Source: an uncultured Spirochaetaceae bacterium
Lineage (GTDB): Bacteria > Spirochaetota > Spirochaetia > Treponematales > Treponemataceae
Assembly: GCA_902783155.1 (NCBI GenBank)
Contig: CACZPR010000007.1
Location: 1-64,000 of the forward strand
Direction: 5' to 3'
Length of the DNA: 64,000 bases
Shown piece after piece: positions 26,598-34,458 of this stretch; position 1 is the first letter of the stretch; each line of letters starts with the position of its first letter. Under the pieces are notes generated by a model that saw only the letters and a program-made list of their open reading frames with translations, did not search any database and was not told where the DNA came from. Made by a program: the position numbers and the translations under genes.

Positions 26598-28565
26598 TCA
26601 TTGTTTGTCTGCATCTACAATTTCGTACCCATTTTCGTCTATAACAACAATATATTTCTTATTAAGTTTTTTTGCGCATTTTCTCATGTTGTCCAATGTT
26701 ACTTTATCACCACAGATTTTTGGAGGCAGCGAATAGTTTGAAAGATATTTTCCTGCCTCATAGTCGTCACCCCTGTAAAAAACGTCGTCTTTGATGTACA
26801 TTGCATTGATTACAGGAAGTCCCGTGTATGCAGCTGTTGCAAGATACGGTTTTATAAAGAAACTTTTGTCGGCATCAGAATCTGGGGCCTTAAATTCAGG
26901 ATTGTTGGTATAAAAATCTGAGTCATAAAGTTTTATAAAATCTGCTTCATCCTTCAAGAATATGCAGTATTGATTTCTATTCTTTTTTGTGGCATTTCTT
27001 ATTTCTGTGTATATTTTGTAATCTTTGCTGGATATTTTTTCCGATGCAAAAGTTTCTTTTATCATCTGCCTGACATTTACACGGTCGTAACGTAGATAAA
27101 CTAATGCACATCCAAGACATGCCGCACTTATGAAGACTGCAAAAAATATATTCAGCGTTGTTTTTGTCTTGCTATGAAATTTCATTTCAAAACTAAATCT
27201 GGGGAATCTATTTATAAGCGTTTGGTTTGTTTTCTTGAATATATCCATGGCAACAAGAAGAATAAGTCCTTCAAACATAACAGGAGCTTCAAAGTACCCC
27301 GCACTTCCACCATCGATATGCAGTAGTATTCCCGGGAGAATGCTTACTGCTGTTGTCATTATAAGTGTTTCAAGAAGTAATAAATTAGATTCTGCTTTTT
27401 TTATCTTGATTGAAAAAATACCTTTTGTCTTATCGATTAATAAAATGATTGCGATAGGTGCAAACATAAGTACATAGTGTATGATGCTCGAAACTATTGA
27501 AAATTCTCCGTGTAATTTACAAGTATATTTGACATAATGGAATAATTCAAAAGTGCTTGCTTTATTTTCGGGGAGCGTGTAAGTTCTTTCGGGTACAAAT
27601 TTTTCTGGAATAAAATAATAAAGCACGAAAATAAATGCATAAAAAAAGATTACTAACCATTTTCTATTTGTAAAAAGATTTTTTCTGAATAGAAAATATG
27701 AAATTCCGATAAAAAAAATAAAGCCTGTACTTATTTTGCAATATGACATAAGAAGAATAAAGGCGGGTATTAGGATATACAAATTTATTGAATCAAACTT
27801 TCCTAGTTTTCTGTATCCCCAATCAATAATACAAAAATATAAAAACAGAAGAATTATAGAAACACAGTATGATTCTCCGATAAGCCAACCCGTGTAACCA
27901 TAACCAAAACATTCTACTAGTCTTGACCAAATCCCAAATCCAATGAGTATAAGTGTAATTAAAATTTTGTCAATAAATGATAATATATTGGAATTTGTCA
28001 AATATCTGCGTGCTGTCACAACGACTTTCTGAAAAAGATAAACCAGCAGAGGGAATGCAGCCAGTGGGTAGATATAGTTATAAGTTACATAACACGGAAG
28101 ATTAAAAAGGTTTGAGATAAAAGCAATTAATGCGTGGCTTAAAGTATGATAAGCCATAAAATCCGGAGCATTAATTTGAACGCTTGCATAACCGTTTGTG
28201 ATAAAACTTTCCGCTATGCTTGAATGATAAAGTGTGTCGATGAATGTGCGTCCTTCAAACAAGTTTTTCATGCAATTCAGACTAAGGTAAGGTCCAAACC
28301 AGCTGTTTTTGATGATATAAAAACTTGCAAAAACGTAAGCTAAAAAAAGGATAATGCCTTTTATGGAGATTTTTGTGCTTTTAAATTTGACTGAATGAAA
28401 TATAAAAAGACCAATCCATAGAATTGTAAAAAACAAATTTGCAATCAATACTGTAGGGGCAAACTCAAAACCGCTTTTGAAAAGGGAAAGAAACACAAAA
28501 ACAAATTGCAGCAAACATAAAGTGGCAGGAAATAAAAAAATATTTTGAGACGTTGTTTTATTCAT
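26598..28565 (-). CDS. GT-C-like multi-spanning membrane protein (copy 2)
   Basis: A 655-residue paralogue of the protein at 21856-23766, with the same order: about 12 helices, the loop FIDTLYHSSIAESFITNGY, the INAPDFMAYHTLSHA segment and a soluble C-terminal domain ending in VVIDENGYEIVDADKQ. GGAG precedes the ATG. It is the last gene of the leftward nonulosonate operon, 15 bases after the GT2 stop. If GT-C, it would use a polyprenyl-linked sugar on the outer face of the membrane. The two copies point toward each other around pseB and the second flippase. Confidence 0.65.
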   Translation of the reverse strand: MNKTTSQNIFLFPATLCLLQFVFVFLSLFKSGFEFAPTVLIANLFFTILWIGLFIFHSVKFKSTKISIKGIILFLAYVFASFYIIKNSWFGPYLSLNCMKNLFEGRTFIDTLYHSSIAESFITNGYASVQINAPDFMAYHTLSHALIAFISNLFNLPCYVTYNYIYPLAAFPLLVYLFQKVVVTARRYLTNSNILSFIDKILITLILIGFGIWSRLVECFGYGYTGWLIGESYCVSIILLFLYFCIIDWGYRKLGKFDSINLYILIPAFILLMSYCKISTGFIFFIGISYFLFRKNLFTNRKWLVIFFYAFIFVLYYFIPEKFVPERTYTLPENKASTFELFHYVKYTCKLHGEFSIVSSIIHYVLMFAPIAIILLIDKTKGIFSIKIKKAESNLLLLETLIMTTAVSILPGILLHIDGGSAGYFEAPVMFEGLILLVAMDIFKKTNQTLINRFPRFSFEMKFHSKTKTTLNIFFAVFISAACLGCALVYLRYDRVNVRQMIKETFASEKISSKDYKIYTEIRNATKKNRNQYCIFLKDEADFIKLYDSDFYTNNPEFKAPDSDADKSFFIKPYLATAAYTGLPVINAMYIKDDVFYRGDDYEAGKYLSNYSLPPKICGDKVTLDNMRKCAKKLNKKYIVVIDENGYEIVDADKQ

Positions 28566-28580
28566 TTTAAAACTCCATAT

Positions 28581-29582
28581 TTAATTTTTTCTGTTTCTGA
28601 TTTTCAGGATATGCATTGTTCTTAAAAGCACATATCCTAGATTTGGCATTCTTCCGGCAGCACGGACAAGGAATTTGTCTGTTCCCGCATCTTTTGAAGG
28701 TACTATCCAATTTTTTACAAGTTCTTTAAATCGAGTAGCAAATTTGTTGAAATCTTTTTTCCTTAATGATTTTGCTGCATAAACAAACGCGGACCAAGCT
28801 CTTTTATAAGCCTCGCTGATTAATGCTTCTTTGAAATATTCTGAACAATTTTCTTTTACAAGTTCAAACCATTTGTCATAAATTTGAATCAGGTCAATGA
28901 ATTTCTTGACATTTAATGTATTCATCAAACTTCCGGTTCGGTTCGCCCTGTATATATAGCGACCTTCCTTGCAGCCACATAATGTGTTTGCTTTTAGGAA
29001 AAGTCTGGGTGTCCATTCCTCGTCCTCTGCATACAATCCTTTTTCAAAAAATAGATTGTTGTTGATAAGGAATTCTTTTTTATAAACTCCTCTAATTCCC
29101 ATAGCAATGGGGAAGCCTTTTTTATATGCCAGCGCAAATATTTCCTGTCCGCTTTTCCCTATAGCCCATTCATTGTCGATATAACTTGGACACAATTCAT
29201 AAGTCCCAGTCTGTGTATAACAAACAGTGTATCTCCCATGGATAAAGTCTACATTTCCATACTGCTTCAGAATATCATCAAACTCTTCAAGAGTGTTTTC
29301 TAAAATCCAGTCATCACCATCTACAAAATAAATATATTCACCTTTTGAAGCTAATAAACCCGCATTTCTGGCATCTGAAAGGCCTCCGTTTTCTTTATGA
29401 AGAACTTTCACTCTGTTATCAATTTTTGTATATTCATCACAAATCTTTCCGCTGTCATCAGTGGAGCCGTCATCGACCAAAATTAATTCAAAATCTTTAA
29501 TGGTTTGTCGTAAAATGCTGTCTATACATTGCTTGATGTATTCTTGAATATTGTAAATTGACACTATGATGCTGTATTTCAT
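28581..29582 (-). CDS. Family 2 glycosyltransferase
   Basis: A 333-residue GT2 with SIIVSIYNIQEYIKQCI, LVDDGSTDDSGKICDEY, GLSDARNAGLLASKG and FVDGDDW. The metal site is DGDD instead of the commoner DSDD. The C-terminal region has the aromatic and basic helices usual in capsule GT2 enzymes. It begins three bases after the unknown 201-residue gene and belongs to the leftward operon led by the SpsF-type gene. It is a candidate for adding the operon's sugar to an acceptor, though inverting GT2 enzymes usually use UDP- or dTDP-sugars. Confidence 0.9.
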   Translation of the reverse strand: MKYSIIVSIYNIQEYIKQCIDSILRQTIKDFELILVDDGSTDDSGKICDEYTKIDNRVKVLHKENGGLSDARNAGLLASKGEYIYFVDGDDWILENTLEEFDDILKQYGNVDFIHGRYTVCYTQTGTYELCPSYIDNEWAIGKSGQEIFALAYKKGFPIAMGIRGVYKKEFLINNNLFFEKGLYAEDEEWTPRLFLKANTLCGCKEGRYIYRANRTGSLMNTLNVKKFIDLIQIYDKWFELVKENCSEYFKEALISEAYKRAWSAFVYAAKSLRKKDFNKFATRFKELVKNWIVPSKDAGTDKFLVRAAGRMPNLGYVLLRTMHILKIRNRKN

Positions 29583-29585
29583 TTT

Positions 29586-30191
29586 TTACACGACCCCATA
29601 ATTATTCTTAATCCGCAGATGTCTGTGAATCTCAAATCCGTCGGCATTGAGTCCGCTTGCATCTGTATATCGACCTACGTAAATCTGGTCGCCTTTGTCA
29701 TCTACATCAGAACACCAGACATAATCATTGTTCCAAAGTTTTTCACCTTTATTCAAAAAGTAATTTGCAAAAAAAGTGTATGTAAGCTCAACCGCAGAAT
29801 GAAGATTATATTTTGCAAGAACAGAATCAGCCGGCATTGCACGAGATTCATCAAGAACTGATTTTGAAACAAAAAGCCACTTCAGCTCCAAAGGTTTATT
29901 AATAAATTGCTCGTTCAGATACCAGTCCTGATTATAAAAACGGGGATTTCCGTTATAAGAGGCAATTCTATTTCTGATTTCAGATATTGAAATATCTTTT
30001 CCGTTAGAAAACTTTGGGACACATAATATAAGGATGTGCGTATCTTTGTGTTCTTTTAGAAACTGTTCATCAAAAGAAAATTCAGGAATATGTGCAGGAA
30101 GTTCAAGAGAAAAAACGCCTTCGATTCTTTTTAATTCATCGGTTCCAATAAAACTACGACCTAAAATTTCCCGGGCTTTTGATTCTTCCAT
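29586..30191 (-). CDS. Protein of unknown function in the nonulosonate operon
   Basis: A 201-residue soluble protein without signal peptide or membrane helix. I do not recognise it. Notable stretches are NGNPRFYNQDWYLNEQFINK, ELKWLFVSKSVLDESRAM and the C-terminal EIHRHLRIKNNYGVV, which are rich in aromatics and histidines. GGAG lies well placed before the ATG at 30191, even though the gene then overlaps the end of the YdcF-like gene by 31 bases. Position between a DUF218 protein and a GT2 suggests a small sugar-tailoring or regulatory role, but nothing in the sequence proves it. Confidence 0.65.
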   Translation of the reverse strand: MEESKAREILGRSFIGTDELKRIEGVFSLELPAHIPEFSFDEQFLKEHKDTHILILCVPKFSNGKDISISEIRNRIASYNGNPRFYNQDWYLNEQFINKPLELKWLFVSKSVLDESRAMPADSVLAKYNLHSAVELTYTFFANYFLNKGEKLWNNDYVWCSDVDDKGDQIYVGRYTDASGLNADGFEIHRHLRIKNNYGVV

Positions 30192-30754
30192 TTCAGATAC
30201 TCCAATCCTTCTACATAAGAAGCCACGTTGTTTTTTTTCTGATATGCATCAATTTTATCCAGCTCGGAGGCAAGCAAATCAATTCGTTTCCCCCAGCCGG
30301 TCTCATCATACCAATCCAAATTTTTTACTGCCGCCATATCAATTAACAAATCAGGCACTTTTTGTTTTTGGACGCAAAGGAATGTAAGAAACGCCCGGTA
30401 TGAATGATAGTGCGAAGCGACAAGAACAATTCTTTTCCAGTTGTTTTGTTGAGCAAGCGACATTATTTCTACGGCCTGCTCATAAGTGTTTTTGGATTTT
30501 CCTTCCAAGATAAAATCTTTTTCTGGAACTTCAGATTTTAAAATCAGAGGCTTAATTTTTTCATAAGTAAAAGCCCCTGATTTTTCATCGTCAAATCCAC
30601 CTGAAAAACAGATAAGCGGTGCAATATGACTTTTATACAAAGAAACGGCCTTTTTATATCTTGAAAAACCATCTCCTTCAAGAAGGATTATTGCATCACA
30701 TTTATGAGGTTCTTCTGTATCGAGTAAAGCTATAAAAGCTTCTCTTTCTGTCAT
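30161..30754 (-). CDS. YdcF/SanA-like DUF218 domain protein
   Basis: A 197-residue protein of the YdcF-like DUF218 family. The N-terminal strand CDAIILLEGDGFSRYKKAV and the ICFSGGFDDEKSG turn, then GKSKNTYEQAVEIM and IVLVASHYHSYRAFLTF, follow the family pattern. Relatives are a mixed group, some envelope-linked; catalytic activity is uncertain. This copy lacks the usual N-terminal membrane helix and so appears cytoplasmic. The ATG at 30754 forms an ATGA overlap with the NeuB stop and is preferred over one five codons upstream. Its presence inside a nonulosonate operon suggests a small-molecule or sugar-phosphate role. Confidence 0.75.
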   Translation of the reverse strand: MTEREAFIALLDTEEPHKCDAIILLEGDGFSRYKKAVSLYKSHIAPLICFSGGFDDEKSGAFTYEKIKPLILKSEVPEKDFILEGKSKNTYEQAVEIMSLAQQNNWKRIVLVASHYHSYRAFLTFLCVQKQKVPDLLIDMAAVKNLDWYDETGWGKRIDLLASELDKIDAYQKKNNVASYVEGLEYLKWKNQKPGKF

Positions 30755-31815
30755 TTGATGTCTTCCCAACTGATAGGCTCGCCCTTCAAAATCTTTCTTG
30801 AAGAAGTTTTACCAGCTATAGTTTTTTCAAATTTAGGAGGAATTCCAAGTGCAGGACGGAGTACATCAATATCTTCTGGCCTGATAATAGCACCTTCGGC
30901 AATTTCATTTTTTGCGCAAAGTCCGCGTCGCTGAACAAATACTGTTTCAGATTCTTCCTCAACAACCTGTTTGAAAGAAGTTCCCAAAGACTTTTCAAGT
31001 TCACGGATTGATTTCACCATAAACTTGAATTCATCCGGCTCCATTGAATGTGGATGGTCGGGACCTTTATCTTTTTTGTTCAGAGTAAAATGTTTTTCAA
31101 TAACACGAGCACCAAGAGCAACCGCTCCCAAAGCAACAACAGAACCGGGTGCATGGTCAGAATAGCCTGTAAGAATGTTGTACATTTTCTGATATGACTC
31201 GATTACGCGAATATTTGCACTTTCAAGTTTTGACGGATAGTTTGTGACGCACTGCATCAAAACAAGCTGATTGTTTCCTGTCGCGAGAATTGTTCTAACA
31301 GCCTCGTCAATTTCAGAAATTGTTGCATCACCTGTTGCAAGCATCATCGGCTTTCCTTTCTTCGCGATGTATTCAAGCATGGAAAGCCATGTGATGTCTC
31401 CGGAGCCGAGCTTGATAAATGGAACATCCAATTCGCAACATAAATCAACGGCTTCTTTGTCATAAGGAGAAGTTGAAAAATCAATCCCTACTTTTTTGCA
31501 GTAATCAGAAATTTCTTTATGCCATTCGTGTGGGAACTCAACATCCTTAAACACATCATAAACAGAACGTCCCCAGCTTCCATGAACACCGTGAAGTGTC
31601 ATCTTTTTGAAACCGGCATCAGAAACAATCTTTTCAGCTGTAAATGTCTGGAACTTAGCACAATCAGCACCACATTCTTTTGCAGCATCTACAAGACGCT
31701 TTGCCTTCTCGATACTTCCGTCAAAGTTTGCACCAATTTCTGCAATGATATAAGTTGGATGATTTAATCCAATTGTTTTGTTTCCGATTTTAATTTCTTC
31801 TGGAAATGCATTCAT
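30751..31815 (-). CDS. NeuB/SpsE-family nonulosonic acid synthase (first)
   Basis: A 354-residue PEP-condensing synthase of the sialic acid synthase family. It has YIIAEIGANFDGSIEKAK, CAKFQTFTAEKI, KLGSGDITW, TGYSDHAPGSVVALGAVALGARVIEKHFTL and a C-terminal SAF domain (RRGLCAKNEI to the end). The enzyme condenses a hexosamine-type aldose with phosphoenolpyruvate to give a nine-carbon keto acid. TGDATISEIDEAV replaces the more common STGMA loop. It is distinct from the PseI at 42825, so two different products are likely. AGGAGG precedes its ATG. Confidence 0.9.
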   Translation of the reverse strand: MNAFPEEIKIGNKTIGLNHPTYIIAEIGANFDGSIEKAKRLVDAAKECGADCAKFQTFTAEKIVSDAGFKKMTLHGVHGSWGRSVYDVFKDVEFPHEWHKEISDYCKKVGIDFSTSPYDKEAVDLCCELDVPFIKLGSGDITWLSMLEYIAKKGKPMMLATGDATISEIDEAVRTILATGNNQLVLMQCVTNYPSKLESANIRVIESYQKMYNILTGYSDHAPGSVVALGAVALGARVIEKHFTLNKKDKGPDHPHSMEPDEFKFMVKSIRELEKSLGTSFKQVVEEESETVFVQRRGLCAKNEIAEGAIIRPEDIDVLRPALGIPPKFEKTIAGKTSSRKILKGEPISWEDIK

Positions 31816-31833
31816 AGTTTTTTCCTCCTGATG

Positions 31834-33021
31834 TTAGAACTCTTTTATAGTTTTGGACAAGATTTCAGCCTGATTTTCTGCTTCCGACAAATTCCAGTAG
31901 TTTGTTTTTAGCTGAATCATTCTTGGCTGTAAGTATTCTGCATTAGGACATAAGCCTTTCTCGTATTTCTGCCAAACACAAGGACTTTTCTGTACATCAT
32001 TTTGGAAATATGGCTCCTCATAAGAAAGCTTCCATGCGGCATAGTATCCGTCTCCACCGTTTTTCTGGAACAAATCTCTGAATTTATACCAGTCTGTTTC
32101 CGGTTTATCTGTTTTCAATGTCATTGCATAAGCCCAATATGAATTAGTACAATTTGAAGGTGTCTTTTGAGGAACAAGGAAGTCACATCCAGTTACAGCC
32201 TCTTCAAAAATCTTTGCGGCTTTTATACGCTGATTTACAAGCTCATCAGAACGTTCAAGCTGGCCCAATGCAACTGCAGCCTGAAGTTCTGACATTCTGT
32301 AGTTAAAACCGAATGCAACATGTCGAGAATAATTAGGATCTTGAATATCATTACGAGAAATTTTTCCTTTAGTTGCACTTACACCAGCGTAACCAAGAGT
32401 GTTGAACTGTCGTGCTTTATTTGCAAGTTCCAAGTCACGGCAAACCAGCATTCCACCTTCACCACAAGTCAAATGCTTGCTTGCTTGGAAACTGAATGAA
32501 CCGAAATCACCAAACTGACCTACAACTTTTCCGTTATATGTACCCAGGAAACATTCTGCATTGTCTTCAATAAGATAAAGATTGTGTTTTTTACATACAG
32601 CAAGAATCTTATCATAATCAGCAGGAAGTCCATAAAGAGATACAGAAATTACAGCCTTTGTTTTTGACGTGATGCATTTTTCAATTGCTTCTGCACTTAT
32701 ATTGAAAGTCTCTTTATCAACATCTGCATAAACAGGGATAGAACCGTTATGCAAAACAGCGATAGAAGTGCTTGACATTGTAAGTGGCGGAACAATTACC
32801 TCGTCACCAGCTTTTACACCAAGAGCAACGAGAGCTGTATGCATTGTTGCCGTTCCGTTGATATGTCCGATTGCATAATCGCAGCAGACTTTTTTTGCAT
32901 ATTCTTTTTCAAGAAGGTTATTGTAGTAACTGTTCTGTGAGGTTGCAAATTGTCTGTCTATTGCGTCAAGAGCATATTTTTTCTCCAAATCACTAATGCG
33001 GCTGATTGAATCATTTCTCAT
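31834..33021 (-). CDS. DegT/DnrJ/EryC1 sugar aminotransferase
   Basis: A 395-residue PLP aminotransferase. It keeps INGTATMHTALVALG, VPPLTMSSTSIAVL, LIEDNAE and the PLP lysine Lys182 in QASKHLTCGEGG. Length is normal for the family; the C-terminal third contains an aromatic stretch (YYAAWKLSYEEPYF). It lies between a SpsF-type cytidylyltransferase (11-base overlap) and a NeuB-type synthase, as in spore-coat and legionaminate-like clusters, so it probably sets an amino group on the sugar precursor. Keto-sugar substrate and nucleotide are unknown. Confidence 0.87.
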   Translation of the reverse strand: MRNDSISRISDLEKKYALDAIDRQFATSQNSYYNNLLEKEYAKKVCCDYAIGHINGTATMHTALVALGVKAGDEVIVPPLTMSSTSIAVLHNGSIPVYADVDKETFNISAEAIEKCITSKTKAVISVSLYGLPADYDKILAVCKKHNLYLIEDNAECFLGTYNGKVVGQFGDFGSFSFQASKHLTCGEGGMLVCRDLELANKARQFNTLGYAGVSATKGKISRNDIQDPNYSRHVAFGFNYRMSELQAAVALGQLERSDELVNQRIKAAKIFEEAVTGCDFLVPQKTPSNCTNSYWAYAMTLKTDKPETDWYKFRDLFQKNGGDGYYAAWKLSYEEPYFQNDVQKSPCVWQKYEKGLCPNAEYLQPRMIQLKTNYWNLSEAENQAEILSKTIKEF

Positions 33022-33742
33022 ACATTGCGCTCCTTTTTACACCTTTGTTTATGTTCAACAATGCAGGCTCTCTGTTGAACAAGGAAATAATATCGTCAAG
33101 ATAGAACATCTGTTCTTTCGGTGTTAACCGTTCATAAATTTTTTCTGCAAGTTCAAAATCCTGGTCTGTATCAACTGTCAGACGGATATTTGAGATGTCT
33201 TCTTTGTAAGAAAAGTTTTTGAGATTGAATTTTTCAGGATTGTGATAGAAATATTGCGTTACATGCTCTTTTTCAAAATCTGTGGTTTTTGCTTCAAAAG
33301 CTTTTTTGATTGCATCATAAGTAAAAACTTCCGTGTCCAAACCTTCTGGAAATGATGGTGGGCAGTTGTTGAACGCAAAATCAAGGGATTCATTTTTCAG
33401 CATATTGATTACGCTGTCTATAACCTTCGGGTCTTTGAATGGGTCGTCTGCTGTGACACGGACTATGATATCCGCTTTGAATTTAGTGGCTGCATCATAA
33501 TATCTTTTTAAAACATTGGACTCATCACCACGGAAGCAGGGAATATCATTATCCTTGCACCATTCGACGAGTTTGTCATCAATCGGATTTGTCGTGGTCG
33601 CCAATACAATGGAGTCAATTTGTTTGCAGAACTTCAGACGATTGATTACGTGGAAAATCAGAGGTTTTCCGTTTAGGTCTTTCAAAACTTTTCTGGGAAG
33701 CCTTGTTGACCCAAGTCTGGCTTGTATAATTGCAGTAGTCAT
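33011..33742 (-). CDS. SpsF-type cytidylyltransferase
   Basis: A 243-residue nucleotidyltransferase of the SpsF/CMP-KDO synthetase-like group. The N-terminal IIQARLGSTRLPRKVL loop and VRVTADDPF metal region are characteristic. It would activate the nine-carbon acid as a CMP-sugar. First gene of the leftward operon. The ATG lies 32 bases after the left 22-bp inverted repeat, and a good promoter sits just beyond that repeat inside the recombinase segment. The ribosome site is weak (AAGGCAGG at some distance). Confidence 0.87.
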   Translation of the reverse strand: MTTAIIQARLGSTRLPRKVLKDLNGKPLIFHVINRLKFCKQIDSIVLATTTNPIDDKLVEWCKDNDIPCFRGDESNVLKRYYDAATKFKADIIVRVTADDPFKDPKVIDSVINMLKNESLDFAFNNCPPSFPEGLDTEVFTYDAIKKAFEAKTTDFEKEHVTQYFYHNPEKFNLKNFSYKEDISNIRLTVDTDQDFELAEKIYERLTPKEQMFYLDDIISLFNREPALLNINKGVKRSAMYEK

Positions 33743-33773
33743 AGTTTTGATATTGCCTGCCTTAAAAATGAAA

Positions 33774-33795
33774 GTAACAATTTATGCAAATTGTT
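33774..33795 (+). repeat. Left 22-bp inverted repeat (putative recombination site)
   Basis: The site is itself a near-palindrome: AACAATT and AATTGTT arms (33776-33782, 33789-33795) around the asymmetric six-base core TATGCA. A GT pair precedes it. The reverse complement is identical over 22 bases to 34424-34445. Arm-core-arm with a six-base core is the usual plan of tyrosine recombinase sites. Confidence 0.75.
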
Positions 33796-33810
33796 CAGTT
33801 TTATCCCTAT

Positions 33811-33838
33811 ATTATATGTTTTTTTGTTTTTTTTACAA
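33811..33838 (-). promoter_or_regulatory. Outward promoter inside the invertible segment
   Basis: On the minus strand TTGTAA (33838-33833) and a perfect TATAAT (33816-33811) are separated by 16 bases of A-rich spacer. Transcription would begin near 33804, pass the left repeat and reach the SpsF-type gene at 33742. The -35 box overlaps the recombinase stop codon. Confidence 0.7.
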
Positions 33839-34402
33839 TAGTACGGATAAAAAAACAGAATCTTTGTCTTCCTGTAAAATTCCAAGATATTTCCTTGTAA
33901 TTGCAAACGAAGAATGGTTATAGACCTCCATAAGAAGAACAGGATTCTGATTTTTCTTCCATGCATGATATCCGAAAGTTTTTCGCAATGAATGACAACT
34001 GAATTTTTCAATATTCAAGGATTTCGCGGCATCCGCAAAAATTGTATATGCTCTGGTTCTGCCAATCGGTTTGTTTTCTCCTTTTCGGCTTCTAAAAATG
34101 AATTCGTCCGGACGCACTTTATTCGTATTTCTAAAAGTCTCCAACGCAGCTTTCACGGACTGATTGATTGCGACCAAAGTTTCTTTTCCAGTCTTCTGTT
34201 CAACAAGTGCAATATGCGATTTTATCTCATCATTTTTAAAATCATAGATATCTTTCCATTTTAATTTCAAAATATCGCTTATTCTCAATGCTGTATTAAT
34301 CCCCAGAACAAAAAGCAGATAGTTCCTCACATTATTTTCCTTAAAATATTTTTTTATGACTTCTATTGTTTCTTTGTTTCTTATCGGCTGTGTAGTTCCC
34401 AT
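33833..34402 (-). CDS. FimB-sized tyrosine recombinase
   Basis: A 189-residue site-specific recombinase consisting of the catalytic domain with almost no N-terminal arm-binding domain, as in FimB/FimE-type invertases. The full catalytic set can be placed: Arg40 (TALRISDILKLKW), a beta-hairpin Lys70 or Lys73, His137 and Arg140 (HSLRKTF), His163 and the nucleophile Tyr172 (SSFAITRKYLG). The ATG at 34402 follows GAGGAG by five bases and is preferred over upstream in-frame ATGs. The gene is enclosed by the 22-bp inverted repeats. Its own promoter must overlap the right repeat, which would let the protein control its expression. Confidence 0.9.
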   Translation of the reverse strand: MGTTQPIRNKETIEVIKKYFKENNVRNYLLFVLGINTALRISDILKLKWKDIYDFKNDEIKSHIALVEQKTGKETLVAINQSVKAALETFRNTNKVRPDEFIFRSRKGENKPIGRTRAYTIFADAAKSLNIEKFSCHSLRKTFGYHAWKKNQNPVLLMEVYNHSSFAITRKYLGILQEDKDSVFLSVLL

Positions 34403-34423
34403 TTTTCTCCTCATAAAAAATAT

Positions 34424-34445
34424 AACAATTTGCATAAATTGTTAC
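34424..34445 (-). repeat. Right 22-bp inverted repeat (putative recombination site)
   Basis: The exact inverse of the left site: arms AACAATT and AATTGTT around the core TGCATA, the reverse complement of TATGCA. The opposite core direction means recombination between the two sites would invert, not delete, the DNA. It ends 13 bases before the pseC ATG. Confidence 0.75.
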
Positions 34446-34458
34446 ATTGGGACAAATC

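Larger units (their letters stand above)
33774..34445. mobile_element. Putative invertible promoter segment with its own tyrosine recombinase
   Basis: The segment is bounded by two identical 22-bp sequences in opposite orientation and contains one complete tyrosine recombinase gene plus an outward-reading promoter at its left end. It fills the whole space between two divergent sugar operons (starts at 33742 and 34459). The 628 bases between the repeats would be flipped by site-specific recombination, turning the promoter from the leftward operon to the rightward one. The layout is visible in the sequence; actual inversion is inference. Confidence 0.65.

Noticed and set aside
21856-28565. Inverted GT-C paralogues as sites for homologous inversion
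   Set aside because: The copies are recognisable as proteins but look too diverged at DNA level for frequent recombination.
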